Made by a program: the position numbers and the translations under genes
Notes under the pieces: model-generated
The model's database searches: none
The model's input: the letters and a program-made list of their open reading frames with translations, nothing else
What the model was told of the DNA's origin: nothing
Shown here: positions 11,180 through 22,300 of the stretch, in pieces
Numbering within the stretch: position 1 is the stretch's first letter
Layout of the letters: the number at the start of each line of letters is the position of its first letter
Source of the DNA: Pristionchus mayeri
Lineage: Eukaryota > Nematoda > Chromadorea > Rhabditida > Neodiplogasteridae
DNA length: 64,000 nt
Direction of reading: 5' to 3'
Assembly: GCA_036245805.1 (NCBI GenBank)
Contig: BTRK01000005.1
Span: forward strand, 26,083,469 to 26,147,468

Positions 11180-12106
11180 TCAATCGGAAATTGCATAAAA
11201 ATATAGATTTGGAATCCACTCGTCGAGAGGATTCAAACTGCGCGCATCAAAAAACTCACTTCGCACTTTTAAGAAAAAATTAATTTTTTTGTGAATATAA
11301 TTTTTAAAATTTTTTTGAAAAATACAACAAGACAGGCGTGATCGCCGGTAAAAGCTGCACCAGAAACTATTTTCCGCTAAAATCTAATTTTTTTTCCGCT
11401 AATTTAGGCAAACGGCCTCATATCAAACCTTTGCGTTCCTGTTCAGGAAAAAAATTAAAGACGAAAACGTGATTATGGGTCACACAAGTAACCTTTACAT
11501 AAATGTTTCTTTAAAACAGGAAAGAGCAACTGATGCAAATTCCATGGATCACGTGATTAGGTAATGGTTACTCTATTCAATAGTGTTTGCATTTGTGGTG
11601 CACAATCAAAAACGGCAGAGTTTACGGTCCTGCGAAACAAAATTCCAGGAACTTTTCGAACACCCCAATACAATTGGGTGGAAACGAAGTAGGATACACT
11701 TCTACGACCCAACCCCATTCTAAAAACGTATTTGCTTAAATATTTATATTTTCAATGTACTCTCGTCATCCCGATTCTCTCGTGAGATACTTTGAATATT
11801 GTAACATTCGTACAAAAAAAACTAAACTTGGTACTGCTTGCCTTCGCACCCCCTTATCCACTCCAGCACAGCCGCCGTTCTTTTCACTCTATTCAAATCA
11901 AGTCGCGAGGAATCGGAATTAGCCGACCACGTGAAAATATGCGGCGACGTCTATGTTCGAACCCAGAAGCATTTTGCAACTTTTCAGAAAAGTTTTAGGA
12001 TGTGCTTTCCTGGTAGTTCCTATCCTCAAAACGCGAAAGTAAAATCTTAGATCTAAAATATACATGTAAATTAAAGATGAGAGTTATCCGTCGTTAAAAT
12101 ACCGGT
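11180..12106. other. AT-rich sequence, no gene seen
   Basis: No supported exon. Short ORFs at 11792-12050 overlap in different frames and show no recognisable protein. Confidence 0.35.
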
Positions 12107-12768
12107 TGCCGCACTCAGGCAAATCGTTTTCAATCTAATTAGAAAAGTTTAGAATCTAATTCGAGTAATATTAGAAGTAACCATGGCTAAATTAGATTGT
12201 AAAATCTTCTGAACAGGTTCGAAAACTTTCTAATTAGATTGAAACATTTCTTATTAGATTCCAATATTTTCTGATTAGATTCGAAACTTTTCTGATTAGA
12301 TTGCAAAATTTTCTAAACCGATTATAGTTTCTTCTAATTAGATTATGATTTCGCTTCTGAAAAAAATTGACAATAGTTTATTCACAAACTCTCCACTGAG
12401 GAGCATTTGCGTCCAACAATAACATAGGAATTGAGGACGATTCAAAAATTCAGAACGTGGGGAACCTGCTCTGAATAGCAAATCACAGAACGAATCGTGA
12501 TGCACTGAATGGAAAACTTGAGAATGTGAAGACAGCCTGCGCTCTACATGCGACGGATTAGAAACCTTTTTTACTATCTAATTAGAGTGCTATTAGATTT
12601 TAAATTCTTCTAATTTGATTTCAATATCTCTCAGCAAAATTTTGAATTTATTCATAATCTATTTTTAAAAAAACACTGAACCGTTTCTATTTAGTCTTCA
12701 AAAAACTCTTCAAATAAGATTCTAGGGCTCTTCTAATTAGATTGAAAACGAGTTGCCTGCGCAACGCC
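12107..12768. mobile_element. TIR element with sub-terminal TCTAATTAGATT repeats
   Basis: The ends form an inverted repeat: GGCAAATCGTTTTCAATCTA at about 12119 and its complement TAGATTGAAAACGAGTTGCC near 12736-12755. Between them the 12-bp unit TCTAATTAGATT, in both orientations, recurs about ten times at roughly 23-bp spacing (12130-12360 and 12560-12745). Sub-terminal arrays like this are typical of transposase-binding regions in DNA transposons. No ORF is inside, so it is non-autonomous. Confidence 0.7.
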
Positions 12769-13796
12769 ATACCTCTTCGTTCTTTCCATCCTTTATTCCA
12801 TTATATAGCTTGTCTACTTTGTGGATGGGTTGTTTCCTTCTCTACTTTCCCATCTATTCCTTCTTCTCATTCGCTCTTCTTACTCTTCTTGACTATAGTG
12901 TCCCTTCCCTTCTTCTGCCACTTCTCCATCTATTCCCTTCTCACAAGTCTTGTTGTATCTCCAATGAGTCTCTCTCTTCCCTTGCCTCTTTCTCTCTTCC
13001 TTCTTCCCCTTCTTCTCTCTCTATTCCTCTCCCTCTATCTCTCTCTCTCCCTCTCCTCCGCCCGCCTTCAGAAGGGACGCACCTTATTGACAAACAGGAG
13101 CTGTCACTCCCTCTACTCCCCTCCTCTTCTTTCTCGCTCTCTCCCCTCTGTGATTGGATGTCTCGAGGGAGAGGGGTAAGAGGGTTGGGAAGGGGGGGGG
13201 GGCTCTATGTATGGGGGGGGGGGGGGGAGGAGGAGGGGGGGGGGCTGACTGCAACTAGAGACGAACCCGATCCATAATGACCCCTGAGGGATGCCTCCTC
13301 TACCTCCCGTTATGCGAAGGCCTGTGAGGTCAAGAGAGGAGCGAGAGGAGATGGGGGGCGGCAATGGGGGTGTGACCTTGTCCCTCCATCCCTTCCACCC
13401 TCAGGGCAATGGATACAGGGAAGAGGGAGTAACAACTGCCCTATCTCAGTCAACTCAGCACTTTATGAGCACATATGCATGCACTGATGTGCTGCGTGGA
13501 GAGGGGGGATTTAATTGACACCCCGAAGACCTAGAATGTTCTCTGATTATATTTTCAATAAATGAGAGTAGTAGTAGAGTGTGGGAGGGCGAATAGTGCC
13601 GTGAATCGAATGAAGTTTACCTTCCTTCCACGGGGAGAAATAAATAAACAGAGAAGGGAAGGCCCTCTCCCCTTTGGACAAAGAGAGAGACAGAAGAGGT
13701 CACATGAGAGACTGGTCCTATTCACACAGGAAATCGATCCATCCACTATGTATTTGACTTGTGAAGAGACGACTGAATGAGCTATTCATATTCCAG
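12769..13796 (+). other. pyrimidine-rich then G-rich stretch with possible exon pieces
   Basis: 12780-13070 is strongly C/T-biased on +. It gives long overlapping low-complexity ORFs in two frames, which I do not accept as genes. 13190-13250 has several G runs of 8-12. Two stretches look more like exons, one after an acceptor at 13071 (EGTHLIDKQELSLPLL) and one near 13405-13518 ending in a TGA. They lie where upstream IleRS exons would be expected, but I cannot match them to that protein. Confidence 0.3.
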
Positions 13797-14237
13797 CACG
13801 TGGTTCTTCATCTGTCGAATCCTGATTTCTATGTGCTTGAGGATGTATCGGAGCGTGATATAGTCGAGGTGATGGGAGTGTCTGCTGTGGAGAAGAAGAA
13901 AGAAGGAGATATTTCCACTCTATCCATCCATACCTCCTCCAGGATACGGTACATATATTTAGATATTTTTGAGAGTAGTTCGTTGCTGTGAATTTAATAT
14001 AAGAATTAGAACCCCCTTGGACCTTGATCCACTCGCCCCCTTCCTCTACTGTCAAAAGAAGAGCAGACAGTGGAGTGGAAACTAACAAGGGAAGAGTGGG
14101 ACAGTCGATGCATCTACTATGGCACCACTGACGAAGAAGCATAGATTGCAGATGTGATCGATGCAGGAAGAATCGTCGTCAGAGGGGGAGACGATCACTG
14201 CGATAGATGTACTCTCGCACTACAAGAGAGACTGTAA
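13797..14237 (+). CDS. isoleucyl-tRNA synthetase C-terminal exons, with a frame break
   Basis: Exon 13797-13948 encodes a segment like the end of bacterial/mitochondrial IleRS (HVVLHLSNPDFYVLEDVSER..., ending HTSSRI). It is followed after a possible 203-nt intron by exon 14152-14237. The last exon holds two CDRC motifs (TGTGATCGATGC and TGCGATAGATGT) about 11 residues apart, matching the C-terminal zinc knuckle. They are one base out of frame with each other across a run of five G at 14184-14188. Read in one frame only, the end is DDHCDRCTLALQERL then TAA. The break may be a homopolymer error or real decay. It lies 8.8 kb after the last N-terminal exon on the same strand, and the core of the enzyme is missing between them. 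Confidence 0.55.
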
Positions 14238-15227
14238 ACATATTTTTAAAAATCCACTCTTTTGAAATAACGTCGAAAGTTTTCACAAGCTCTGAAGTTG
14301 TTTGGAGTTTATTGAGACTATCTGACCTTCAGTTCAGTCCATCTGCAATAATTTAATGTGAGATGCAGAAGATCTGATGCTACAGCAGATTCAGAAGATG
14401 TCATCTATTGTTGTTTAATTTTTGTTTATTTTGGATAAATTTTGTTCGGATCAAAGAGTTCTTCATTGCTTCCCAGTTGCAGAACTGTAATGAAATATCA
14501 TTGCCGTAGTAATTTACGGTTCGAAGTTGGAAATTTTCCGAGAAGGGATTCTGGGTTATCAAAAATGCCTCCTGAATTTCAGCTCGGATATGAAATAAGA
14601 TTAGGAAGCAGGTGTATGAGAGTAAATATGATAGTAAGGTACATTCAATAGACACGTCAAAGTGAAATAGATTACTCGAAAGTCTTGGGAGTAGGCAGAC
14701 ACGATCTGGGCTAGCTCAAAAACCAAAAAGTAAGGAGGGGGGGGGGGGGTTATTGAATTTTCAACATTGTGGATTACTACTCGGGAGCCTCCCTCTCACT
14801 AATCCATAAATGCAGATGTGCTCTCAATTGCTTCACTACGAAACACTTCTTTGTTCGACTTTCATAATTGAAGTAGGCAATTTGATCGCTGTCTCCCCGT
14901 GGTATATCGTACTCCTCCTCCCTCTCTATCTCTTTATAGTTGGGTTATTTCTGCAGTCTGCAGCACTTCCGACTTGTTTCGATAGGCAATTAATAGATGG
15001 AATTAACATTTATCATTTATACGAGATCTCATTGAATTGTGAGGTGTAGGAAGTACTGAGATAACGATAGTTTCGATCTACCGAGTAGTTCTATCATTGA
15101 TCTACGATCTGCTCTGCAGTATTCAATTAATTCTATTCGGCAGTGACGTCTTGATGGAGGGGTATTTGTACACGGAGTATATACAGAGAGGAGTGGTTAT
15201 TATATGATGTAGAGGATAGTGGACGTA
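14238..15227. other. intergenic, no gene supported
   Basis: Contains a G-run near 14740-14750. An ORF at 14810-15049 has one hydrophobic stretch but no supporting splice or family evidence. It lies between the convergent ends of the IleRS remnant (+) and the H1-like gene (-). Confidence 0.4.
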
Positions 15228-15501
15228 TTACTTAGCCTTCTTTGCCGTCTTCTGCAAGTGGACTGACTTGATGAGAGTAGGGGGGGGGGGGGGGGAGGTG
15301 AGATGGGGCGATTGGCCTACCTTGCCACTCTTCTTCGCAGACTTCTTGGTAGCTTTCTTGGCGACCTTTGGCTTGGCAGAAGCTGGCTTCTTCACTCCTG
15401 CAACAGGAAAGGTGGTGGGATAGGGGAAGGGGGGGAATACCCTTGGAAGTCTTGGCCTTCCTCGGCCCCGCAGCCTTCTTTGCGCCCTTGATAGCAGCCA
15501 T
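15228..15501 (-). CDS. small lysine/alanine-rich histone H1-like protein
   Basis: Minus-strand exons 15501-15441, 15397-15321 and 15251-15228 join in frame across introns of 43 and 69 nt. The predicted product is 53 residues, almost all K, A, S, P and T, with KKA/AKK repeats. It starts MAAIKGAKKAAGPRKAKTSK and ends KKTAKKAK. This composition matches the C-terminal tail of linker histone H1 without the winged-helix globular domain, and suggests a DNA-binding chromatin protein in the nucleus. The second intron carries a G-run (15282-15295 on +). The gene is divergent from mS39, with starts 830 bp apart, so the two may share a regulatory region. It could also be one exon set of a longer H1, but the in-frame stop and ATG argue for a short protein. 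Confidence 0.65.
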
Positions 15502-16331
15502 TGGATAGTTGGAGAGAGAAGGGAGTGGATCTGAGAGAGAAGGGATGAGAAGAGAGAAGGAGTATTACAGCTGAGAGAAGCAGGATTCTCCCATTGAGAA
15601 GGAAAGGGAAGAGATCAATGGATGTAGTGCTGAGTGTGCACGCGAGAGAGGGAGGAGAGACTCCGCCTCTTCCGGAAGGAGGAGGAGTCAGGGGAGGGCG
15701 GAGATAGGGGAGGTCTCGTGACTGAGACTCAATCATACAGCCAACGAAAGGGCTTATCGAGATGGGCCAAGATGGAAGAGAATCCATAGAAGGGAGAGGG
15801 GAGTTAGAAGAAGACTTGATCGATTAAAAGGAGAGAGAGTTTGAGTTGAACTGCTGTTCTTATTCCCTTTCTGGATAGGAATACTCAAGTGTAGTTGACA
15901 TATGGAAGGGTGGAATAGAGGAAGAGATAGAATGAACAGATCTCCTCTTTTCTCTTTACCCCCAGCCCCTAAGAGGGAACAGCAAAAAGGAAAGGAGCGA
16001 GGGATGGATCAGGAATAAATCAAAAATCGAGTATACGAGTATTTATAAATGAACATACAAAGTCAAAAAGATCGCGAAAAATCTCTTCCTACGTGAAAAT
16101 AATTAACGCGATATTTTAAATATTTATTTTTTTCTCATTACTTGAAATCCATTTCCATAAATAATTCGCATAAAGTAAAAAACTAAAAAAATTGATCATT
16201 GTTGTGACACACCTTCCCACTTTGCATACTACATTTATTCCTAATTCTATGTTCCTCTTCATTGATGGTCTGTATTTTTATGCTGTTGTATTTATCATAC
16301 ATTGTAGTTTTTTTAAACCTATTGAATTAAG
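15502..16331. promoter_or_regulatory. divergent intergenic region, H1-like gene / mS39
   Basis: 830 bp between two divergent starts. The half near the H1-like gene is purine-rich on + (GAGA-type runs); the half near mS39 is AT-rich. I see no clear TATA or other motif that could be assigned to one gene. Confidence 0.35.
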
Positions 16332-19300
16332 ATGATCCGACCTCGATTGCTCACTCTTCGATCATGTAAAGTGATGGGAAGAGGGAGTCACAGCTCTACT
16401 GCAGCGACACACTCCCTCAAAGACATCAAGCAAATGGTTCCGGCTGCTGTCAAGGTATTCATGATCTGATCTCTTGATACTCCCTGCTGAGTAGATAATG
16501 ATAGTAAGACAAGGTTAGGATGACGAAAGGTGATGAGTAAAAATGCTGGCCACTCCTGTCATCCAACTTTTCTCCACCCTCATTTTTTTCGACCCACTTC
16601 ACAAACTGGAAAATGAAAGTGTTGTCCCAGGCCTGGGGTATGAATACTATTGAAGAGATCTCGAACGGACGTCCTCTGTGCCCTTTCGTCGACAGTGGGA
16701 AAGGATCCCACTGCTCCTCACTTCCAATTCATCGATGACCCTGCAATGATTCCATCCACCTTGAACGCTAAGAGATCCTACTTCATGGCTAAGGTTGCTT
16801 AATTAATTAGGTTTTAAACTATAATATCTTGCACAGAAATGAATATGATGGTTGAATTGAGGAGATGGGGGCGAGAGCAGCTCGCGAATTGGCAATTGAA
16901 TGGCCGACTCTATTCGCCTTCGACCGAGATGAACCGAGATTGGAAGTATTCAGACCACGAGGAAATGCAGATCCACTGCAGGTGAATAGATTGGATTGAG
17001 GAGGAGAAAAGAGACTGAATTGAGATGGAAGCGAAGGAAGAGAATCTTCTCCCCCTCATCGAGTCTCGTTCGGTGAAGGATGCCTGCATGCTGTATGAGA
17101 GAATAAGAAGTGACGGAGTGGATATCAGTGAAAAAGCAAAGGTATCCATCCACTTCCTCCCTTTTATACCTATGTGTATACTGGCGGCAGCAGAATTACT
17201 AACGATGATTATTGAGGATTCACTCTTTGCTCTCGCATCTTATTACAACAATGAAGATGCTCCACTCTTGGAAATGGAGGAGTGGCACGGGCTAAGGAAC
17301 CTAGCTTTTAATAAGAGCACCAACTGGACTAGCGTATGTCTTTACAAATAGAAAAGAAGTGTGGTTAATTGGAATGGTAGGAGGAAGCGAAGGAATATGG
17401 ATTGTTGTAGGGAGGAGTAGGGGATCTCGTCTACGAGTCTCTGCCTGTCTCTCCCCTTCGGAAGGCCATTCTGGTGACTGCACTCTGCAAGCATCACTCC
17501 ACTGCTTCTGCAGAGAGAGCATTGGCACTCTACAAGGTTAATCAGGGGGGGGGGATGAATCTTAGTTAAAGCCCGATTCTCTAGTTGCAATTATCGATAA
17601 GCGTTGTGGTACATCGTTTTTACGTAAACCCGTGAAAAGGGGGGTTTTCGAGGGTGCTGAGCACAGTGGTCAAGTTTATTTTGCGCGATCTCGATCGCCA
17701 CGATTATATTAATTTTTAATTTTTAGATTTTGGTACATAATAAACAGATCGAAATTCAGTTCCCGAATATATATTAATAGTGGAAACTACGAATTATACA
17801 GGTAGAAGCGCCTCGTTCTGTTGATCATTTTTCGAATATACTGTTGGGTTTCTAAGTTCTGCTCCTTTTTTCCTTTTTGTTCACTTTTCTTACTAACTGG
17901 TTCTCTTGCCGCGCAGATTACACCGGAGCAAGAAATGGGAAGAACTTCCTTTGTTCCGGCGATATTGAGAATGAAACTCCATCTCATTTCAACCTTTGGG
18001 ATAATAATAATTTATCTACGTCCGAGGCGCGACGATCCCATGAAAACATAAGTAATTAATGATTCCAGGTGGGGGGGGGGGGGCTCTCCTGAGTCATTGA
18101 AGATGAGAGAGGTCAGCGATTATGGGGTGGCTTTCCAGTCGACGCTTATTTAAGATACTCCGATGTTTATTTAAAATACTCGGATGTTGGGGGCAGTGCG
18201 AATGACATCGGGAAGTTGAGAATACTAAAGGTAGAGACCGCAAGCTCCGCCCACTTGGAGGGAGAAAGAGTGCCCTCAAAATCTGGCACTTCAATCGACA
18301 GCGCGAATACTAAACCTAAAAATATGGAAAAAAATATTTTTGTGTAGGTCTGACAAGTGTCTATAAACAACATAGTGCCTGCCATGCATTATCTAATCAG
18401 AAATATCTTAAAATGACCGATTTAGGGTTCATGATTGGGGAATGGAATGGATAGCGCCTTATTTTAGGCGTCGTTTGACACCGAGAACGTAATTTTAGGA
18501 TTTTTTCCGATTTGTCGCCGAATTTCAAAGCTTTAAGAACGCGCACTAATGGAACTGCAAAGGGGCGGGGATTCCTCTCCACTTTCTGGCAGGTCTCTCA
18601 CCCGGCGTGTATAGAGATGCCCTCTTGACGCCCTTTGGCTTTCCCCTCCCTTTCGAGCAAGGCTCGATGCGAAGCTCTGCTCCAAGTTTTGGAGATCTGC
18701 ATAAAATCAGGCAGACCGGCTCCGCCCACTCCTCTCTCGTCCTGATTTCGACCTCCTCTCCGTTGTGAATCTTTCGAGGACTTTTGGGTCATAACTCGAG
18801 TTAGAGATAAGATATCGACAAACGGTAGAAAGTATGACCTTATTTAGCCTCTCAGGGATATGTTAGAGCCACAAATATCCCAGCCAAATCAATTCGGTCA
18901 ACCACCTTGCGGTCTCTAACTATAGGGAGGTTCGAACAGGGAAATAATAGAATCTGGCGGTGCTTGTTGTCGTTGCAATGTTAATTCCAAAGGAAGAGGG
19001 ACGATCTCGCGTGGGGTTTGTAGACGTAGAGTGATGAACGAGGGACGATATTTGAACTAGTCATAATCATACGAGTCATACAAAGATCACCTATGACTCC
19101 TCTCAGTAAGCGGGCGCAGGCCAAGAATTTTCATGCGATCAGAATAAGAAGGTAGGGAAAGAGGATAGGAAGGGGAGGGGAAACAATGATAGAATACTTG
19201 CTGGGTGAAAATATGTTGAACTTTTTCAAGAGCCTCAATGTCAGATATGTAATGAGGATTCCAAAAGGGAGATGCAAAGTCAAGGAGGGGAAGGACATAT

Positions 19301-22300
19301 GCTGTGTAACTGAGAAGAAGGATGGTGGGACAGTTGAATGGGAGGGCTTTGAGGAGCAGGAATAACTTAGAACTGGCTTTCTGAGCACGGGTTTTAAGAG
19401 ACCGTCCACCAGAGAACGTAACAGGTCCACGGATGGTCAAAAATTCGATAAATCCCAAACTTTTTTTCTGAAGTGTGGGTACCGAGTGCTGATTGACGGC
19501 CGCAATGACTAAGGCTAGGGGTCGATTTTGAAAAAGTTACAGGTACTCCCCATTTTGGAGGTCGAAAAAGTCGATATCTCACAATGACACGCGATATAGA
19601 TTTTCTGATGTATTTCCACGCGTAGAAAACGAATTTTGATATCTGAATGCGAGAAAATGCGAAATAAAAAAGTTTAGCCCGAAAAACCACTTTTTCGACA
19701 AAATATTCGAGCACATCGATCTAAAAATGTCCGAGGTGCACATTCCCGATATGATTTTCGGAATCTACGCCAAAAGTTATGTCTAAGGTGAAAATTCAAG
19801 ATTTTAAAAGAAAAAGACTTTTGTGATATTATCATCCAAATATGAAAAAAATACGTCAAATTGCTGAACATGGGTTCGCATGGCCCCGAAAAATTTCGCC
19901 CCCTATAGCTCTACTGGTCTAAAAACAATTCGTTATGTCTCTTACAATAATTTCAATCATATTTCTACTTCGAAAAAGCGAGAAAATCACAAATCTGAAA
20001 TTTCATTTTTTCAGCCTCTGTTCGAGGGCCAAAAATATCAATTTTTAAAAATTATAAATAAAAGAGGTTTTCCGACATTTTTCAATACGTAGAAACCGAA
20101 TTTTCATGTTAGAGTTCATGAAATGTACGTTTGACATCATTTTGGCCAAGATCAATTTTGAACATTTTTCGAATTTTTTGATTTTTTGACTTCTTCAAAT
20201 TTATGTTCTATATGACTTTGCGAGCTAAAAGTTGTTTCAAATTATTGTTTAAGGCATAAATAATTGTTTTTAGACCAGTAGAGCTATATAGGGCGAAAAT
20301 TTTCGGGGCCATGCGAACCCATGTTCAGCAATTTGACGTATTTTTCATACTTTGGATGATAATATCACAAAAGTCTATTTTTTTTTAATTTTAAATTTTC
20401 ACCTTAGACATAACTTTTGGCGTAGATTCCGAAAATCATATCGAGAATGTGCACCTCGGACATTTTTAGATCGATATGCTCGAATATTTTGTCGAAAAAG
20501 TGGTTTTTCGGGCTAAACTTTTTTATTTCGCATTTTCTCGCACCCAGATGTCGAAATTCGTTTTCTACGCGTGGAAATACATCAGAAAATCTATATCGCG
20601 TGTCATTCTGAGATATCGACTTTTTCGACCTCCAAAATGGGGAGTACCTGTAACTTTTTCAAAATCGACCCTAGCCTTAGTCATTGCGGCCGTCAATCAG
20701 CACTCGGTACCCACACTTCAGAAAAAAAAGTTTGAGATTTATCGAATTTTTGGCCATTCGTGAACCCCTGCACAGTTATTACGTTCTCTGGTGGACGGTC
20801 TCTTAATAGAACAAGAATTCTTGAAGTCAGAACGGACTTGAACACCTAGAATGGAATTAATATTGTCTCGAGGGGAGGATTGTTTGGAGCCTATACGAAG
20901 ATGAGAGCATTTAGAAGACAGAGACAATTTGTTGAGTTGGGTCCATTCAAAGAGACAATCGAGGGCAGATTGAAATAATGTTAGAGTCTTAGAGAATGGT
21001 GGTGCTATGCAGGAGCTAGTGGAGGCTGATGCAGCCTCCATTCCATCGCGCACTTTCGCAGCCATCATCTCCATCTCTAAATGGGCAACGACACCTGTAA
21101 GTGGGTGAGAGGGGAAGGGTGAGAAAACATTGCGGAAAACGACTCTTCCGTAAAAGACAACTCGGACATTTCATCTCGGAAACTTTTCGCATGTTCGGGC
21201 GAGATTTCTCAATAAGGATTTTAATAGGCTTTTCGTCATTTTTCTGTATATCACGCCAGTCACGAGAGAATCGAACTGGATTTTCATTACTTGGGACTGG
21301 AGCCGAAATTGCGAAATGAGTTACACAGTTTTAACACCGTTTTCAGTCATCTCTTTGCATGTCTTTCGATCTCCCAAAATGTCGTTGCTCTCCGTTCATT
21401 CTTAAGGTCACTGCACTGGGCAGTCTACCTGAGTCCTTAACTTTGACCGATTATATTTCGGTACTGACGCATATTGAAGGGAAAATGTGCCCTGAGGTTC
21501 CCCGCATAATTTTTTGAGCTCTATCGATCTATAAAAACTAGAAGTCATGAAAATGAGTTTGAACTTAAGGCACCTTAAGTCAAAAGTGTAGGAAAAGATT
21601 CTCTAGCTTTTTGGATATGTGATAGTTCTCGTCGAGCTCTTTCGAATAAGGTATTTGCCGTTGCTAAAATGCTGTATCCAGGGTGTGTTTTCCCCATTGA
21701 AAAGTTTGAGTTGATTTGAACTCATTTCATTACATAACACAACAAGTCAACTCAGAAAAAATGTTCATTTGCGTGGAAGAGCGATTTTCGGATCGATCTC
21801 GCCCTCTCACTGTGGCTATTTATCTTCCTCCGAGCCGGTCGCTGGAAATTCAACGCCAATGTCGAAAAACGAGGCCCCGTGAAGATATCCAATTTGTGAA
21901 ACATATCTGGATTCGATGATTTGATCATAATTTCGAGCAAATCTGGAAAGTCGATCTCCCTTTTTGGTTGAAACATAGTTAAAATCAATGAGAATTGAAA
22001 ATGGTTCGTTTCGAAATCGAAATTGGTTCTTCAATTTTGACTGAAACACACATAAAAACAAGTGAAATGGCTTCGAAACAACAGTTCAGCCCAATCTAAT
22101 GAGAACTCCTCAGAGGAGAGTGAAGCTATCGAGATGGCGTTTGTGCACAAAATTGCCGAAACACTTTTCGAACAATTTGTAGTTTTTCGATTCTTTGATT
22201 TCGACCTCATTTGGTAGCAGCAATCAATAATGCACGAAAAAACAGTTTTCGACGCCGCTCTTTCCTCCTCGCTAATCCGAGAATGAGATGGATCGATTCT

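Noticed and set aside
12742..13277. Long overlapping + ORFs of 145 and 174 codons
   Set aside because: They come from a C/T-rich tract followed by G-runs; the translations are low-complexity Ser/Leu/Pro in two frames at once, with no exon structure.
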